This document shows positions 11,346-23,400 of a DNA stretch of 64,000 nucleotides, one piece after another. This DNA is from Micrasema longulum (Eukaryota; Arthropoda; Insecta; Trichoptera; Brachycentridae): NCBI GenBank assembly GCA_022494885.1, contig JAGVSM010003423.1:124001-188000 (forward strand), written 5' to 3'. Numbering within the stretch: position 1 is the stretch's first letter; every line of letters starts with the position of its first letter. Made by a program: the position numbers and the translations under genes. A model generated the notes under the pieces. The model had not been told where the DNA came from and searched no databases. It saw nothing but the letters and a program-made list of their open reading frames with translations.

Positions 11346-11812
11346 GACTCAAAATGCCGAACACTCTTCTAGTGGAGCGGAAGGCCTGTCGATGACTGCC
11401 AACAAGCCGGCTTCTTCTAAAGAGTTTTAAGTGGTTTCCTCTTCACTATTGCAAATCCTAGATAAGTTCCCGACTGACCCACTATATAATATCCTTCCTG
11501 ATCCCAACATTTGTCAAAAAGAAGCTTATTAAAAGCAGAAACATCCGCTTTTATGAAATATAAACCTTGTAGATAAATGCAACTCCCATATAAAAATATT
11601 TAAAAAAACAAAAAAATGGCATGGATTATCTTACTTTGCTATTAGGGTCCTCATGCTATGAGAATTTGGATTCACGACTTATATATTTGTATCATTCGTG
11701 TAGGAGGATACAAAAATGTGTTTTTAGTGGTTAACTGGAAATAGCTGATTTGGAAGTTACCTAGTTGTAGTAATTACCTTACGATATTATAGATAACAGT
11801 TTTGGGACTGAC

Positions 11813-12221
11813 TAATGAGGAAGTTCAGTGCCTTTTTTTTCTTTTTTTATTTGCTCATAGAATATTAAACTAAGCCAATTTTTTTTTTTTTATATATCGT
11901 ATTATCAGCACTACGGTTTTTTAAAGTCTTGTATTTCTGAAATAACTCCGCGTGTGACGTCAGAGGTTGTTCTATGACAGTTCTTCCGATTGGTTCGTTT
12001 ACGGTGACCAAACCGGATATACTTCAAAGCTCTCATACCATTAGATGGTTCATATGAACCAGTGACGTCATTCAAAGTAGTGCGTTTTTATTGAAATATA
12101 TTATTTTTTTTCGTACATTTTTAAGAAATTTTAGCGTACAATTTAATGCTCTAATTTTTACCACGCGCAAGAAATCATTTTTTGTATCCAACTTCCCGTA
12201 GGGCTGAAGTTCCTCATTATG
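11813..12221. mobile_element. MITE with ATGAGGAAGTTCAG ends
   Basis: Starts ATGAGGAAGTTCAGTGC after TA and ends GGGCTGAAGTTCCTCAT before TA, about 408 bp. Partial relatives are at 2762-2800, 20640-20725, 32940-33075 and 57838-58200. TA duplication and short ends suggest Tc1/mariner-type mobilisation. Confidence 0.6.
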
Positions 12222-12244
12222 AAAACAATAACCGATTTGCAACA

Positions 12245-12520
12245 TTATCCTAACAAATTATGGCCTTAATTCTCCAATGACCCGACCCGTCTTTGTCGAA
12301 TTGTTAACTCAAGACAAGATCTGGAGCTTTTTGGTTTAAGTTTACAACGATTTAAACGAGCACTAAATAAATAGTCCAGATCTTGTCTCGATGTCCCTTA
12401 TGTTTGTCAATGCTTCTTTTCTTTTTTTAAAAATGTTTTTAACTATTCTTTTATTGTTATATTTAAACCCTATTATAAATTGTATATATGGACAATGTCC
12501 GTTAATAAATAAATAAATTC
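12245..12520 (+). pseudogene. LINE 3' end (same family as 54460-55135)
   Basis: Near-identical to the end of the LINE at 54880-55130: shared text around AATTCTCCAATGACCCG, AAGACAAGATCTGGA and GGACAATGTCCGTTAATAAA, ending in an AATAAATAAA tail. It contains only the last codons and 3' UTR. Confidence 0.7.
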
Positions 12521-12524
12521 TAAT

Positions 12525-13900
12525 ATCCGGATTCAATTGTATTCGATTAAGCTCTTAAATATTTATTTTTGTTAAAAAAACATACTTTGATACCCAAATT
12601 AAAAAATAATCACGAGAAAAGCTTGTGGAAAAAAAAGTGTAATAAAATGCAAAATCAGTTTTATTTTATTTATTTATATTACTCAATTAAATAAAAATAT
12701 TTTAACACGTTTACAAAAAACTTTAATCTAACCCTAAAAATAACAATTATTTTTATTGTACAATCATAAAAATTCAATTTCAAAATAGCCAAGAAAAAGC
12801 GCACACATTTCATTGAAACTTTATCCGCCAATGTCTTAGCGTAGGTATTTTATTAATTATAATTTATCCAATCATTATATTTTTTTCAACAACATATTTC
12901 CATCCTGTCATCAGCATTTAAACGTATAAAACATAATACAAAATAAAGTTATAAAAAACACCTAAGCAATCAAAAACGATGCTTTAGTATAAATATGAGA
13001 AAAGCTTGGACGGTCACATAGATCATAAATAAAAAATATTATGTTAATATAAATGTAAATATTTTCATATTCCTTCAAATACACATAAAGCGTGAATTTT
13101 TATTTTCATTTTCACTAACAGTAGAATTAGATAATTAAACTAAATTAATATTAATACAGAAGATTTTTTCAAAGACATATATATATATATCGTCGCCTTA
13201 AAGGCAAAATGTCACTCCCAAAAAAATCATTTTTAGAAATTGCAAATCGAAAGTTTGGAAAAATCTAATTTTTGTGTTTTGTGAGTTTTATATATTTAAC
13301 GAAATTAGTTTGTGTCTTTTTTATAAATTACATTCGTAACTTTTTATTTCAGATACATTTTCATATATTTGTAAGGTTTTTAATGAGGGTGGGTAAAATT
13401 TGGTTTGGTGACTTTTGCTTGTTTATAATCTGGGCAATGCTACCCGAAAGAGTTAGTGAGATGAATGAAATATTACAAATATTTATTAAATTTTGTGTTT
13501 AAAAAATGTTTTAGAGAAAAATGTTTTTACATGTTTATTGCTTTATGTTTTATTATACAATTGCCTAAACACAAACATAATGTTGTTTTCGGGAAGAAAA
13601 CTGTTATACTTATAAAAATTATTAAAATCTACCTAAACTGTCGATAAATTCTATCTGCCTTTAGTGATTCACGCTTGTTGAGATTTGATTGAAAGTCACA
13701 CCACTGTTTTCATTAGCAGCAAATAATTTCGATTTACGAAACTTAAAAAAAAAATAACCTTGGTGACTTTATCTTCTTAAAGAACATAATTTTTCGCTTT
13801 CAATTCAATATTTAAAAAAAAGTCACATTCAACTCAAAAATGACTTTTTTCACTTAGTGACTTGCCTGAGCGGTGGCGATATTTATAATAACATATATGT
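12525..13900. other. AT-rich sequence, nothing recognised
   Basis: Open frames of 60-76 codons at 13272-13650 are AT-biased (Phe/Ile/Lys) and show no domain. Treated as non-coding. Confidence 0.45.
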
Positions 13901-13904
13901 TTTT

Positions 13905-14035
13905 CGAAGACATGAAGCTGTTGAGAATATGGAAGTCTAGGCGTTTACAGAGCTTATGATTTGTCATCGGCTGGGTTAAGTGATAACTTTGCACGCTATA
14001 ACATTCATCATTCTGCTTATAAGTACCTAGTTGAC
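13905..14035 (+). mobile_element. Foldback family fragment
   Basis: ATATGGAAGTCTAGGCGTTT, CAGAGCTTATGATTTGTCAT and CATTCATCATTCTGCTTATA match the unit's first half only. Confidence 0.5.
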
Positions 14036-14339
14036 ATGAATATAATTTATATATTATATATATATTTCTGTTTTAATATCTTAAACATATATATTACTAG
14101 TGCTTTAGATTTTGTTTGTATTTTGTGAATGTGTATGGTATTTTCAATTCTCTATATACTCAGAGTAATAATGCGTCAACCTATAGAGAAGCCCTATCAC
14201 TATGTTTCATAGAACGCAAACGATGTTGGTTAGCAACAAATTGGCGGCCATTTTGTTTCTATCGGATGCTTTTGTCGCTGTGCTTGGCTTTGTTTGTTAA
14301 TAACTTGGATATTTACGTTATAATAAATAAAAATCGACC

Positions 14340-14410
14340 ATGGTCAATTGCAGTATGTTTGGTTGCAGCAGTAGGAGCGTCAAGGGTGTTAAAGAAGCTG
14401 GTTTTCACAA
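14340..14410 (+). CDS. Candidate first exon of a THAP-domain gene (or fragment)
   Basis: ATG GTC opens the peptide MVNCSMFGCSSRSVKGVKEA followed by GFHK. This matches the start of the THAP DNA-binding domain: an early C-x4-C pair, basic/Ser spacer, then the [V/G]-F-H motif. The reading frame hits TAG right after, but GTAGGT within CACAA|GTAGGTAATT is a plausible donor at that point, where THAP first exons often end. Upstream lies GGCGGCCATTTTG, a promoter-like motif. I could not find the second exon with the remaining C and H ligands, so this may be a relic of a gene or of a THAP-bearing transposon. Confidence 0.35.
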
Positions 14411-14999
14411 GTAGGTAATTGATTTCGAATATTTTCCCATAATTTACGTTGATTTTTGGCATTTATTGTCCCGACACGTGTATTATGTTGCCTAAAAACT
14501 TTCCTTATATCAACATATTTACTTCAAATACTATTTTTTCTCAATTAAAGCGATACATTTGTGAATTAAAGTATGTTTACTGTTGATAAAGACACTTGAT
14601 TACGAGCAATATGTCAGGGCATCTATATAAAGTTTGAGTCTTTATCGAGTAGACGTCGATTCAAATTTTACTCGAAAATAGCAACGTTAACCTTGAAATT
14701 CCATCTTAAGTGACATGTCCAAATTTCAGGCCGCTACGACTCGCTGTTTCGGAGATGTGACGGACAAACAAACAAACTCAACACCGGACTTTGGTTCCAT
14801 GGAGCTGGGATTTATGTCTCAATAAATGTAACATAAGTATATTGTGAATAAAATGAATAAAAAAATAAACACACACATGAATTTTCAGTTTTATAAAATA
14901 AAGATATGCGAATTATAGAAAAATAAATTGGAATAACCCTGCAATAACAAATACAAGGGTTCATATTTAAAAGTAATTAAAATGCAAATTAATAATCAA

Positions 15000-15145
15000 T
15001 TTGGCAATTCTCGACCCAAGTACGGCCAATTATTTTGCTGCGAACTGTAGCTAACTTAATACCCAATAGTCATATAATGGTTTTCCTACGTTTGGGTTCC
15101 TCTACAGCTTGGCGCATTATTACTCTGAAGTTTAACATTACATTT
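15000..15145 (-). repeat. Unnamed interspersed repeat, partial copy 2
   Basis: GGCAATTCTCGACCCAAGTA, TGCGAACTGTAGCTAACTTA and GCGCATTATTACTCTGAAG match copy 1 and copy 3. Confidence 0.45.
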
Positions 15146-15179
15146 CCATGCGTGTTGGTTTACTATACAAAATGAAAGT

Positions 15180-15360
15180 ATGTTTCCATATTTCTTCAAT
15201 TCTTCCATCTGTTGATTTTTTGTGAAGTAAAATAATATATAAAACCTTCATCGATGTTAGATTTATCCGAATTGTTACCCTTTAAACAAATAATTAGTGA
15301 CAATTTTGTAACATTTTAGCAAGTTTAACAAATTACAACAGGGATGGAGAATACTCGTAC
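15180..15360 (+). mobile_element. Foldback family fragment
   Basis: TTTCCATATTTCTTCAATTC, CCATCTGTTGATTTTTTGTG and the internal ACAAATTACAACAGGGATGG. Confidence 0.45.
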
Positions 15361-15526
15361 CTTAAGTTTCCTTCGGGTCGAAATTGACCAGATGGTGGGT
15401 ATATCCTTGTCCAGGTGGGTAACGAATACTATTAGGAAATAGAACTTTTACCCCGGGCGAGTGTTTTTGACTCGATGGCTACTCTCAAGTTTATTTTTTA
15501 TTTTTGAATGGAGTTCAGATTAGTCC

Positions 15527-15598
15527 ACCTCGTGATATACTGGGTAGTGCATTTGCTTAGCAAGCCTGAAAGACCGGGCTCGATCCCCGATAAGGTAA
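15527..15598 (+). repeat. tRNA-like sequence (SINE head)
   Basis: CCTCGTGATATACTGGGTAG...GGGCTCGATCCCCG resembles a tRNA head with box B. It lacks a proper cloverleaf, so it is not called as a tRNA gene. Confidence 0.4.
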
Positions 15599-16394
15599 AT
15601 GATTATTTATTCGATTGTCTTATTAGTTACAATATTGTAAGCTCAATATTATTTTAATGCCAAAATAAAGCAATGTATCACAATTTTTATAATTCACATT
15701 TAAAATAAGTAAGCTTATGTTTGTTCCATATCTTAAAACGTGTTAATGGTAAAATTATTAAAATATCCACAGAGCTATTTTTTTTACAGTTGTTCATTAT
15801 GAACAAGCGAAAAATTGTTATTGCTGTGTTTTCATAAAGATTTTATTTTTGAAATTCAAGCAATTCAAAACAAAAACAAAACACCCTTAATATTAAAATA
15901 TTATTTTAACAGTCCTTTAAAATTTTAATAAAAGTAAATGGCAACTTTAGGCGTTGAAATGTGTAATATTTTTTAGCATTGAACATCTAGCGTCTAGCAT
16001 CTTATATAAATTAATATGGAATATCACAAAAACTAACTTTCCATAGTAATATTTCACGCTTGAAATGAGTTCTATGAATTTATCTAATCACTAGGTACAT
16101 TTTTTGTATAATAATAGATAAAGCAAAAATCATTTAGAATTATTTTTACCAAATCCTTACCTCAACATAAAGCAATGTATCGGATCGATTGAGAGTTATC
16201 TTGATCGTTTACCTGAATCGAATTTATCAGTCTTTCGCTTTGCCAAATATGAGAAACATATGAAATATTTTGGTAATTATTATTGCAATAATCTAAACGG
16301 AAATCAAACTCAAAATATCTTGTATTGGAAAAGAAAATACGCATGTCAGAAATAAGTTCTTGGTTTTTTAAAAATACTACTTTAGAGACATGTA

Positions 16395-16735
16395 GTATAT
16401 ACTTTTAAATTAATACAGAAAAACGCCGAATACACGTTTAAATTGATAAAAATTACATCGGATAGACGTTTGAATTAATAAGAAGAATGGCGAATTAACG
16501 TTTGAATTAGAAAAAAAAAACGCCGTATTGATGATTAAATCAGTAAAATAAAAAAGAACTGTTAGTTTTGAAAACGAGCGGCTAGTTGCAAAAATACTGA
16601 CACTAGATTCTGTCTTATTAATATATTAGTATCTAGGCGTAAGAATTACAAAGAATACCGTATGAACGTGTAAAAAAAAGAACACTGTTTGAATGTTTAA
16701 ATGAATAAAAAGAATGCCGTTTTTACGTTTCAAAA
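16395..16735. repeat. Degenerate minisatellite, about 32-bp period
   Basis: Repeated blocks of the form ATTAATA-AAA-GAATGCCG-ATTAACGTTTGA occur at about 16410, 16445, 16475 and 16510, and again at 16640-16730. Confidence 0.5.
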
Positions 16736-17189
16736 TATATACATATATTTATGACAAAGATTTTTTATTATTAGAAATTAAGGAATAAGCCATTTTTAGC
16801 CAGTATTAATGAGAAAAACATAATAAATATTAATAAATTGTAGGTTAATTATTTTGCTGCAAGCTTAGCTCATTTATTCAAGTTAGTGTATTCCTAAGTC
16901 ACACATATTTTCAATAGTATTGATTTAATTCTATGCTCTTTTTAAAAATCACATTAACTTTTTTTCACATTCGACCACTTTTATATTAATTAGTAATCAA
17001 TATGTTATCAAACCTCTTCAGTTAAATAAAATGTCTTATGCAGTAGTTAGGAAATTGAAATTAATTACAACCTTTTTATTGTTAAAAACGCCATAACTTA
17101 TTATCGTGTATTTTTTCGGCATTCATAATTTGTATATTACATTTACTATTTTTTATGGTAGTTTAACAATGTCATATTACAAATAAATA

Positions 17190-17250
17190 AAAAAACAGCG
17201 AAAATACAACCGACAATCGTAACGTATTTAGGTACGATTGGTTGTCTAAG
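17190..17250. repeat. Short inverted repeat
   Basis: ACAACCGACAATCGTA and TACGATTGGTTGT around a 10-base loop. Confidence 0.5.
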
Positions 17251-17540
17251 CTATCTTATTTATTTTATTTTGATTTTTTTAAGTGTTACATAATATGCTG
17301 GAATTATTTATACAATTTGTAAAACTTTATTTTAAAAAGTGAAAATATTAAATTTATCACGGTTGGGTTTGTTAAAACTGATCATATTTAAGTAAAATTG
17401 ACTGTTACAAAATATTATGTCACGGTGACGTTCGCGTGTTTGTATTTTGACAGTTTTCATAAGAAATTCATATTTTTTAAAACGTAAATAATAAATTCTA
17501 TTATAAAAATGATTATTATATCATTTTTATTTGGAATACC

Positions 17541-17655
17541 AGCCTTGGGGTGGTATTCTGAAATCAAAAGCGCGTAGAAAACGCATTTTTAACGCGTATT
17601 TACGTACTAACAGGGCGATATCTTCGCGCGCAATTCCGTTCAGAATACCAGCCCT
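17541..17655. mobile_element. Small GC-rich MITE (GGTATTCTGAA ends)
   Basis: GCCTTGGGGTGGTATTCTGA at the left and TTCAGAATACCAGCCCTGG at the right, with CGCG-rich interior. It directly abuts another MITE. Confidence 0.5.
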
Positions 17656-17781
17656 GGGGTGATATTCCAAACGCTCTCGCGGCCATAAAAAACACTTTTA
17701 TCTCGCGTACTTTGCATGTAATTTAAACAAAAAAAATGTGTTTTCTACGGCTGCGAGAGCGGTTCACAATAGCACCGCACG
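17655..17781. mobile_element. Small GC-rich MITE (CGCTCTCGC ends)
   Basis: GGGGTGATATTCCAAACGCT-CTCGCGGCC is mirrored by GGCTGCGAGAGCGGTTCACA-ATAGCACCGC, about 30-bp imperfect ends. Confidence 0.5.
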
Positions 17782-18176
17782 TAGTAATTCACGACTTTGC
17801 GAAAATCGCGCGCATTCGGTGACAACTCGCGTTTGACGGTCAACGCTTTAAAAATCGAGCATATCTGATAGAAACTCGAGATATTTGACGGTTGACATTA
17901 ATTTATTGTATTTTATTTCAAAAGGCAAATCAACAAATATATTATGGTGCTCAGCAAACTCGGCACGCTACGATGTTTTATATGAAAACTTTTAGTTACG
18001 CGCACATAAAGCAAAGATCTTACAGTCCATTTAAATCTTTGATAATCCTTTGCTTACGTGTGAGTGACGGAAATTAAAAAAAAAAAATATTCTAGTGTGT
18101 CCACTATCAGAAACGAAATTTTTATGACAGGCACTAGCACTAAAAACGGCTTATTAAACATTTGAACGCACTGTAC

Positions 18177-18966
18177 CATAGAATTAAGAAAAATCCAGAA
18201 GGAGCGTAGAATCATATTTGAATACATCGGACTGTGTCCAAAAATTTCCCCACTATGCCTCACATTTGCCACGCGCATTCGTGATGAAACCGCGCAATGT
18301 TGCACGATGGGAAAAGATATAATCGTAACACAAATAAGTAAGGTAAAAAAAAGCAATCTGTTAATTTCTCTAAAATTTTATTGTACACGCGGAAATATTG
18401 ACTGACACAACAGAGTAGATAAGCAAAGGGTCATTTGATAAGAGTAATTGAATTAATGAACTTTGAACTTAAAATATAAAACAAATTTTATTTTACATAA
18501 AACGGATATTTTTATATCATGTTAAATAATATTTGATATTTTAAAGATAATGTCAGTCAAGTGTCCACCATGGAGTTTTTTAATCCGATGTCCAATTTTC
18601 ATTAGTTCTCTCATTAGATGAGCAGAGTAGGGTAAAAAAGTTTGACGAACGAATTTGAAAACGAAATGTCAATTTTCTTTTTTTCGACAATCTGACAGAT
18701 GGAAAAATAATTCATTTTTTATGTAATGTATTTGCTAATTACGAAATGAAATGTGATGATTTCCTGTTTTTTTAAGATCTTAGCAGTATTTCTACACTTT
18801 AAAATGACACAACACGGCATAGTTGAATTGAAATCAGGAGTTGCGTACAGAGCGACGTCTACAAAGAAACTAATGGGTCAAAACGTAAAACGACTAATTT
18901 ATGAGTAGTTTAGTCGCCTTCTGTTTGATGCTCGTGTGCGGTTTCTGGACTATTCTTAATTCTATG
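18177..18966 (+). mobile_element. Non-autonomous DNA element, CATAGAATTAAG family, 8-bp TSD
   Basis: The 790-bp element has inverted ends CATAGAATTAAGAAAAATCC and (as complement) CATAGAATTAAGAATAGTCC. It is flanked by CACTGTAC on both sides (18169-18176, 18967-18974). The interior is AT-rich with no transposase. The 8-bp duplication fits hAT- or P-type transposition. Confidence 0.75.
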
Positions 18967-19009
18967 CACTGTACATACGTAAAAAAAAACATATAATTTG
19001 TAGATATTC

Positions 19010-19215
19010 TTCGATACCAGTTGTCATTCGCTCAGGTTGACGATTTTCGGAAATCAAGCGGATACAGTAAAACTTGCGACATTTGACGATCGTAAAATGT
19101 CGAGTATTTCGTAGGAATCGTAACGCTTTTCCGATTGCTCGAGTCTTGGAGCGGTCGCATATTCGTAAATACCAGACGCGTTATCCATTCGGGATGCTCC
19201 AGAATCACTCGGGCG
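19010..19215 (-). mobile_element. GC-rich MITE-like repeat, copy 1
   Basis: The reverse complement of 19137-19205 shares ATCCCGAATGGATAACGCGT and TATTTACGAATATGCG with 20090-20147. Confidence 0.5.
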
Positions 19216-19671
19216 CTTGTTATTAACTAGCCCTGTTCAATTTTATAACGCCACAAAATCAAAACACGACGTGCATTTTAATAAGCACATGCACTGATTA
19301 GGACAAACGTGCACTGATTCGGTTATGATAGTATTTTATGTTGTGAGAGACATCGTGGAAAAAAGCGGGAGTGGATGAAGCGAGGGGCGTAAGTTTGTGT
19401 TTTTGTTTATTAAAATATATTTATTTATTTATTTTACATAATATTCAATAAATAAATAACATAAAAAAGATACGGCTTAAAGACAGACCGGCGAATTTTC
19501 TAAATGAAAATCATACACATTAAATTGTGGTACAACAAAAGTGTGTGTTTGTATGAGAGTAAGTGTAGAGGTGTGTTTGTGTTTTGGTTTTATATTTTTG
19601 TGAAACATTTTTATTAATATTTAAAGCAATAACTTTGTGGTCAAACATTTTTTTAATGTTATTTAATATTT

Positions 19672-19845
19672 GTACCCGTCTCTTCGTCAGGACACTAATT
19701 AAACCAACATGCAAAACTCACTATACTTGTGCTTATTAAAATGCATGTCATGTTGGTTCTATATTTTTGTACAACTATAGTGAAGGTGTATAGTGGGTTT
19801 TGCATTGGGTTTAATTGGTGTCCTGACAAAGAGGCGGGAACGTCT
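19672..19845. mobile_element. Foldback hairpin (MITE-like)
   Basis: CGTCAGGACACTAATTAAAC-CAACATGCAAAACTCACTATA pairs with TATAGTGGGTTTTGCATTGG-GTTTAATTGGTGTCCTGAC. Confidence 0.6.
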
Positions 19846-20015
19846 CGAAACCAGTAGACATAGAAAAGTCGGTAAGTGGCTATATAAAAAAATAATAACA
19901 TTTAGTCAATTTTTTGTTTTTAAATTGTTTTAAAATATATCTTCCTTTACTTAATGTAACAACGTTACAAACACCATTGACTCCAGTGGGATTATTTAGA
20001 GTTAAAAAATCGGTT

Positions 20016-20021
20016 TTTATT
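20016..20021 (-). promoter_or_regulatory. Candidate polyadenylation signal of claudin-like gene
   Basis: AATAAA on the minus strand, about 150 bases after the stop codon. It is the nearest canonical hexamer seen downstream of exon 6, placed just beyond a MITE-like block that would form most of the 3' UTR. Confidence 0.4.
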
Positions 20022-20035
20022 ACTGGGGTGGACAA

Positions 20036-20167
20036 CGAGTGAGGTATATCCATCCGACACGTCTGCTATTCACGAAGCCACTTCGGGTGGATTCCGAAAC
20101 ATCCCGAACGGATAACGCGTCGGCTATTTACGAATACGCGGAGCGGTCGTTCCTCGGTGACTCGACT
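20036..20167 (+). mobile_element. GC-rich MITE-like repeat, copy 2, abutting the claudin-like stop
   Basis: CATCCCGAACGGATAACGCG and GGCTATTTACGAATACGCGG match copy 1. It contains an internal direct repeat of about 50 bases (ATCCATCCGACACGTCTGCT against the later unit). It ends within a few bases of the stop codon at 20168-20170 and would make up the 3' UTR. Confidence 0.5.
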
Positions 20168-20457
20168 CTAGACCAGAATGGCGGATATCGGGTTGTAGCG
20201 CATCACCTTGGAGAGCAGGATCCACGTCAGGCTGGTGAGCGCGCACAGCGCCACGCCCGCCCAGCCGAGCTGCAGGGACCAGGCGGTGTGGAAGGCGCGC
20301 GCCCCCAGCAGGCGGAGGGCGTGGTCGCCGCCCCCGCTGCCGGCGCCCCCGCCCACCACGCCGTCGATGGTGCCGTCGGCCGCGTGGCCGGCGGCGCGCG
20401 CCTTGCCCTGCACGCGCTTCAGGTGGATTATCATGAGGGTGAACAGAGCGAACAGGG
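20168..20457 (-). CDS. Claudin-like gene, exon 6 (end of TM3, loop 2, TM4, stop)
   Basis: The 290 bases follow the acceptor TTTTCCTTCCAG. They encode LFALFTLMIIHLKR (end of TM3), a Gly/Ala-rich second loop, a fourth helix from about AWSLQLGWAG to LTWILLSK, and the tail VMRYNPISAILV then TAG. The last three residues I-L-V would fit a class II PDZ ligand, which is only suggestive. The GC-rich loop 2 also opens long frames on the other strand; I treat those as shadows. Confidence 0.85.
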
Positions 20458-23400
20458 CTGGAAGGAAAACAACTAATGAAAAAAATGGACCGTATTACGG
20501 GAAGATTCACTAGCTCGATTACAAATAACTATCAACGTGCTAATAAGAGACGTGATAGCAATATCTCACCATGATTGTTTGTCGTATTCGCGATCACAAT
20601 GCAATATCCGAGAATACCTCATATTTAATGTCAAAATATTAACAATATTAATAACGCTCTAATTTTACCTCGCGTAAGAATACAATTTATACATCTAATT
20701 TCCTGTACCTCTGAACTTCATTATTAACATTCCTAATTTTGTACGTTTTGGCAAAGAGGCACAACTTGTTACAGTAATGAAGCATAAACTACCCACGATT
20801 AAAAAGATTGATGTTTAGTACACCGGGAATCGAACCCGGAACCTCTGTACGAGAGGCAAGCGTCTTACCCAAAACACTTCGATGAGTAATCATAAAAATA
20901 AAAATAATAAAAAACAAATGTAATGTAATCCGCAGACAAGCCTCGGCTTTGCGAGAGCAAAAATAAAATTATGTATGTTATTCATTTGTTAAAATAAATA
21001 AAACTTTAAAAAAAGAGTCTTGGGTACAATTCCTGACAATAGTCAAAGCACAACTTTATAAAGGTAATGAGTAATTAGACCGCGACGTGTGTTGGTTAAG
21101 ATTCAATTATGAAATAAAAAATCGGCTGCCATCGCCCGTTAAAATTTAAATAAAGTTTTAGAATTTCCACTAATTTCGGTTAATTTTTATTTCTTTGACA
21201 CGTCGTTATATTTTTTACAGTTTTATTAAGTCAACACGATGTCGACCCCAATTAAGTATATATGTACAATGTACATAATCATCTTACACGTAGAAGTAAA
21301 CAAATAATATAATATACATTAATGTCAATTTTGACTGTTAACTTATCAAGGTAAAAGGGGATTGGCCCTTCCGAGGGGTGTAATGTTTCGGTGGCTTTCT
21401 ACTCTAATTAAAATCGATAATTTATCATCAGGAAACCATTAGAATGACACACATATTTTTCAAAAGAAAATTTAGGAAATGAGACGACTTTTAGGTGTAT
21501 TTTTTTATCTGTTTTTTGTGCAGTTCTCAGAATTAGAAAAAAATTCATCAAATTAAATAGTTATTTTTTTAATTATAAAGCTTCAAAAATAGTTTTTTTC
21601 AAAGATAACGGTATTTCATTAATATTATGACTAATTAGGATGATTTATATAGCGCCATGTTCTGTGTATGCAATATAACCAAAAACCTGTATGAAAAACC
21701 TGAAAAAGGAAATATAGTGGAGATATGTTTGCCTCGTTGTGTAGTGGTTGGCGCGTTCGCCTTCCATTCTTGAGGTCCTGGGTTGGATTCCCAGCAGGGT
21801 GGATGTAAAATATTGATTTCGAAGATGGTTTAAATTGCAATATTTCGTTATTCCCGGACTGGCATCTAAAGCGTATGACTGATCACCTCACTTTCATGTA
21901 ACAGATGATCAAAATACGCTGCATTTGATAAACAAATGTAGTGCCCTACGGACCACTGATTGCGGAAAGGAGAATTATGATGACGATTATTATTGTATAG
22001 CCCTACTTTTTGTAAATCACTACAAGGACGCTGAACAATACAATAAACATCCCAACACGTCTTGCAGCTCCAGAGCGCATGGGTATTGTAGAAAAAAACT
22101 TTTAAAAATAGGAAATTATAAAAAAAAACATTCAACTATTGGAATCTCGCCGTGAATCGTTCCCAAATTTCTTGTTGTATTTACCATTAACTAACGATGG
22201 GCGACAGATAAAAATGATGGGTCACATAAATTATTATTATATTCTTCAATATTTTTCTTCTTTTATTTTTTTTACTTGGACTAAGTTCTTAGAATTTAGA
22301 CTGTTAGTTGCCAATTTTTTTATCATTCATTTATTTTAATTTTATTTAATTTATTAGTTTGTTATATATTTCTTTATTTAACAGTTTTTTATAATTCTTT
22401 TTAATTTTTTAACTTATTTATAAATGTTTAAGTGTTTATATTAGTAATTTCTTGATTTTTATTACAATATACTGTTATTATAATAATTACTATTGTTTTA
22501 GTGTTTATTGTGTATACACTGTCTTTCAGGGCCAGACCGCGAAACTTTAGAGGAACATTCCTCATGGTAAGTTTTAAAAAATATCCTGATATTTTTTTTA
22601 CAAAAAGTCATTAAAAAAATATATAAAAAATGTAATCTCAAAATGTATGACAAGCAGTCCCCCCACAAACCCCTACCCCTCTCCTACCCAGCCGCATCTT
22701 TGTCCGCGTCTGGTGCGTATCACTCCGTTGGTCAAATAGTTTTTACCGCAATTTTTTTATCGGGGAGGGGTTGGAGCTTGCGGAAGGGATGCTTATCCGA
22801 GAAAGTAAAGATTTACTATATTTTGAAATCATAAAAAATAAAATATTTTTAAAAAAAAGACTTTTTGGAAAATTTTTACTAGGATTTATTTTAAAACTTA
22901 CCAAAAGAAATGTTCCTCCGCGGTCTGGCTATGAAAAACCGTGTATATAGTGTATAATATATAGTATAAATATAATATATGTAGCTTTAGAACAGGTATT
23001 TTTGTATCTATTTTTATTTTTTACTTTTTATACAAAATGTTATTTGTATATTGGCCAAATGGCAATTTCTTCCAACCAACCAAAAAAATGAATGTTTTAT
23101 TTTTATAATTCAAGTTACAAAACATATTTAATAGTAAATAAAGACTAAAAAGCTAAAGATATATAAAAATAGAAATAAACGTATTTGTTTATAAATTACC
23201 TTAAATCAATACTATTACTCATTGCGAAAAAGGAACAAAGATGAAAGAGGAAAGGAGGAGATATGAAGGAAGAGAAAGGAAATGTTTCTTCAGATGTGAT
23301 TTAAACAGAGATACTGTAGTAACATCTTTGATGGTGGGTGGGAGATGATTCCACAGTCGAGCCGCATAGAGGAATTGTGGATGGGTATTAAGAGAGTGCT

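Noticed and set aside
13272..13650. Two adjacent plus-strand frames as a small gene
   Set aside because: The composition is that of translated AT-rich DNA, with no domain, no plausible splice structure and no GC rise as seen in real exons here.
20039..20513. Plus-strand frames of 101-145 codons and a second minus frame at 20124-20510
   Set aside because: Shadows of the GC-rich claudin-like exon 6; their ends run into a MITE.
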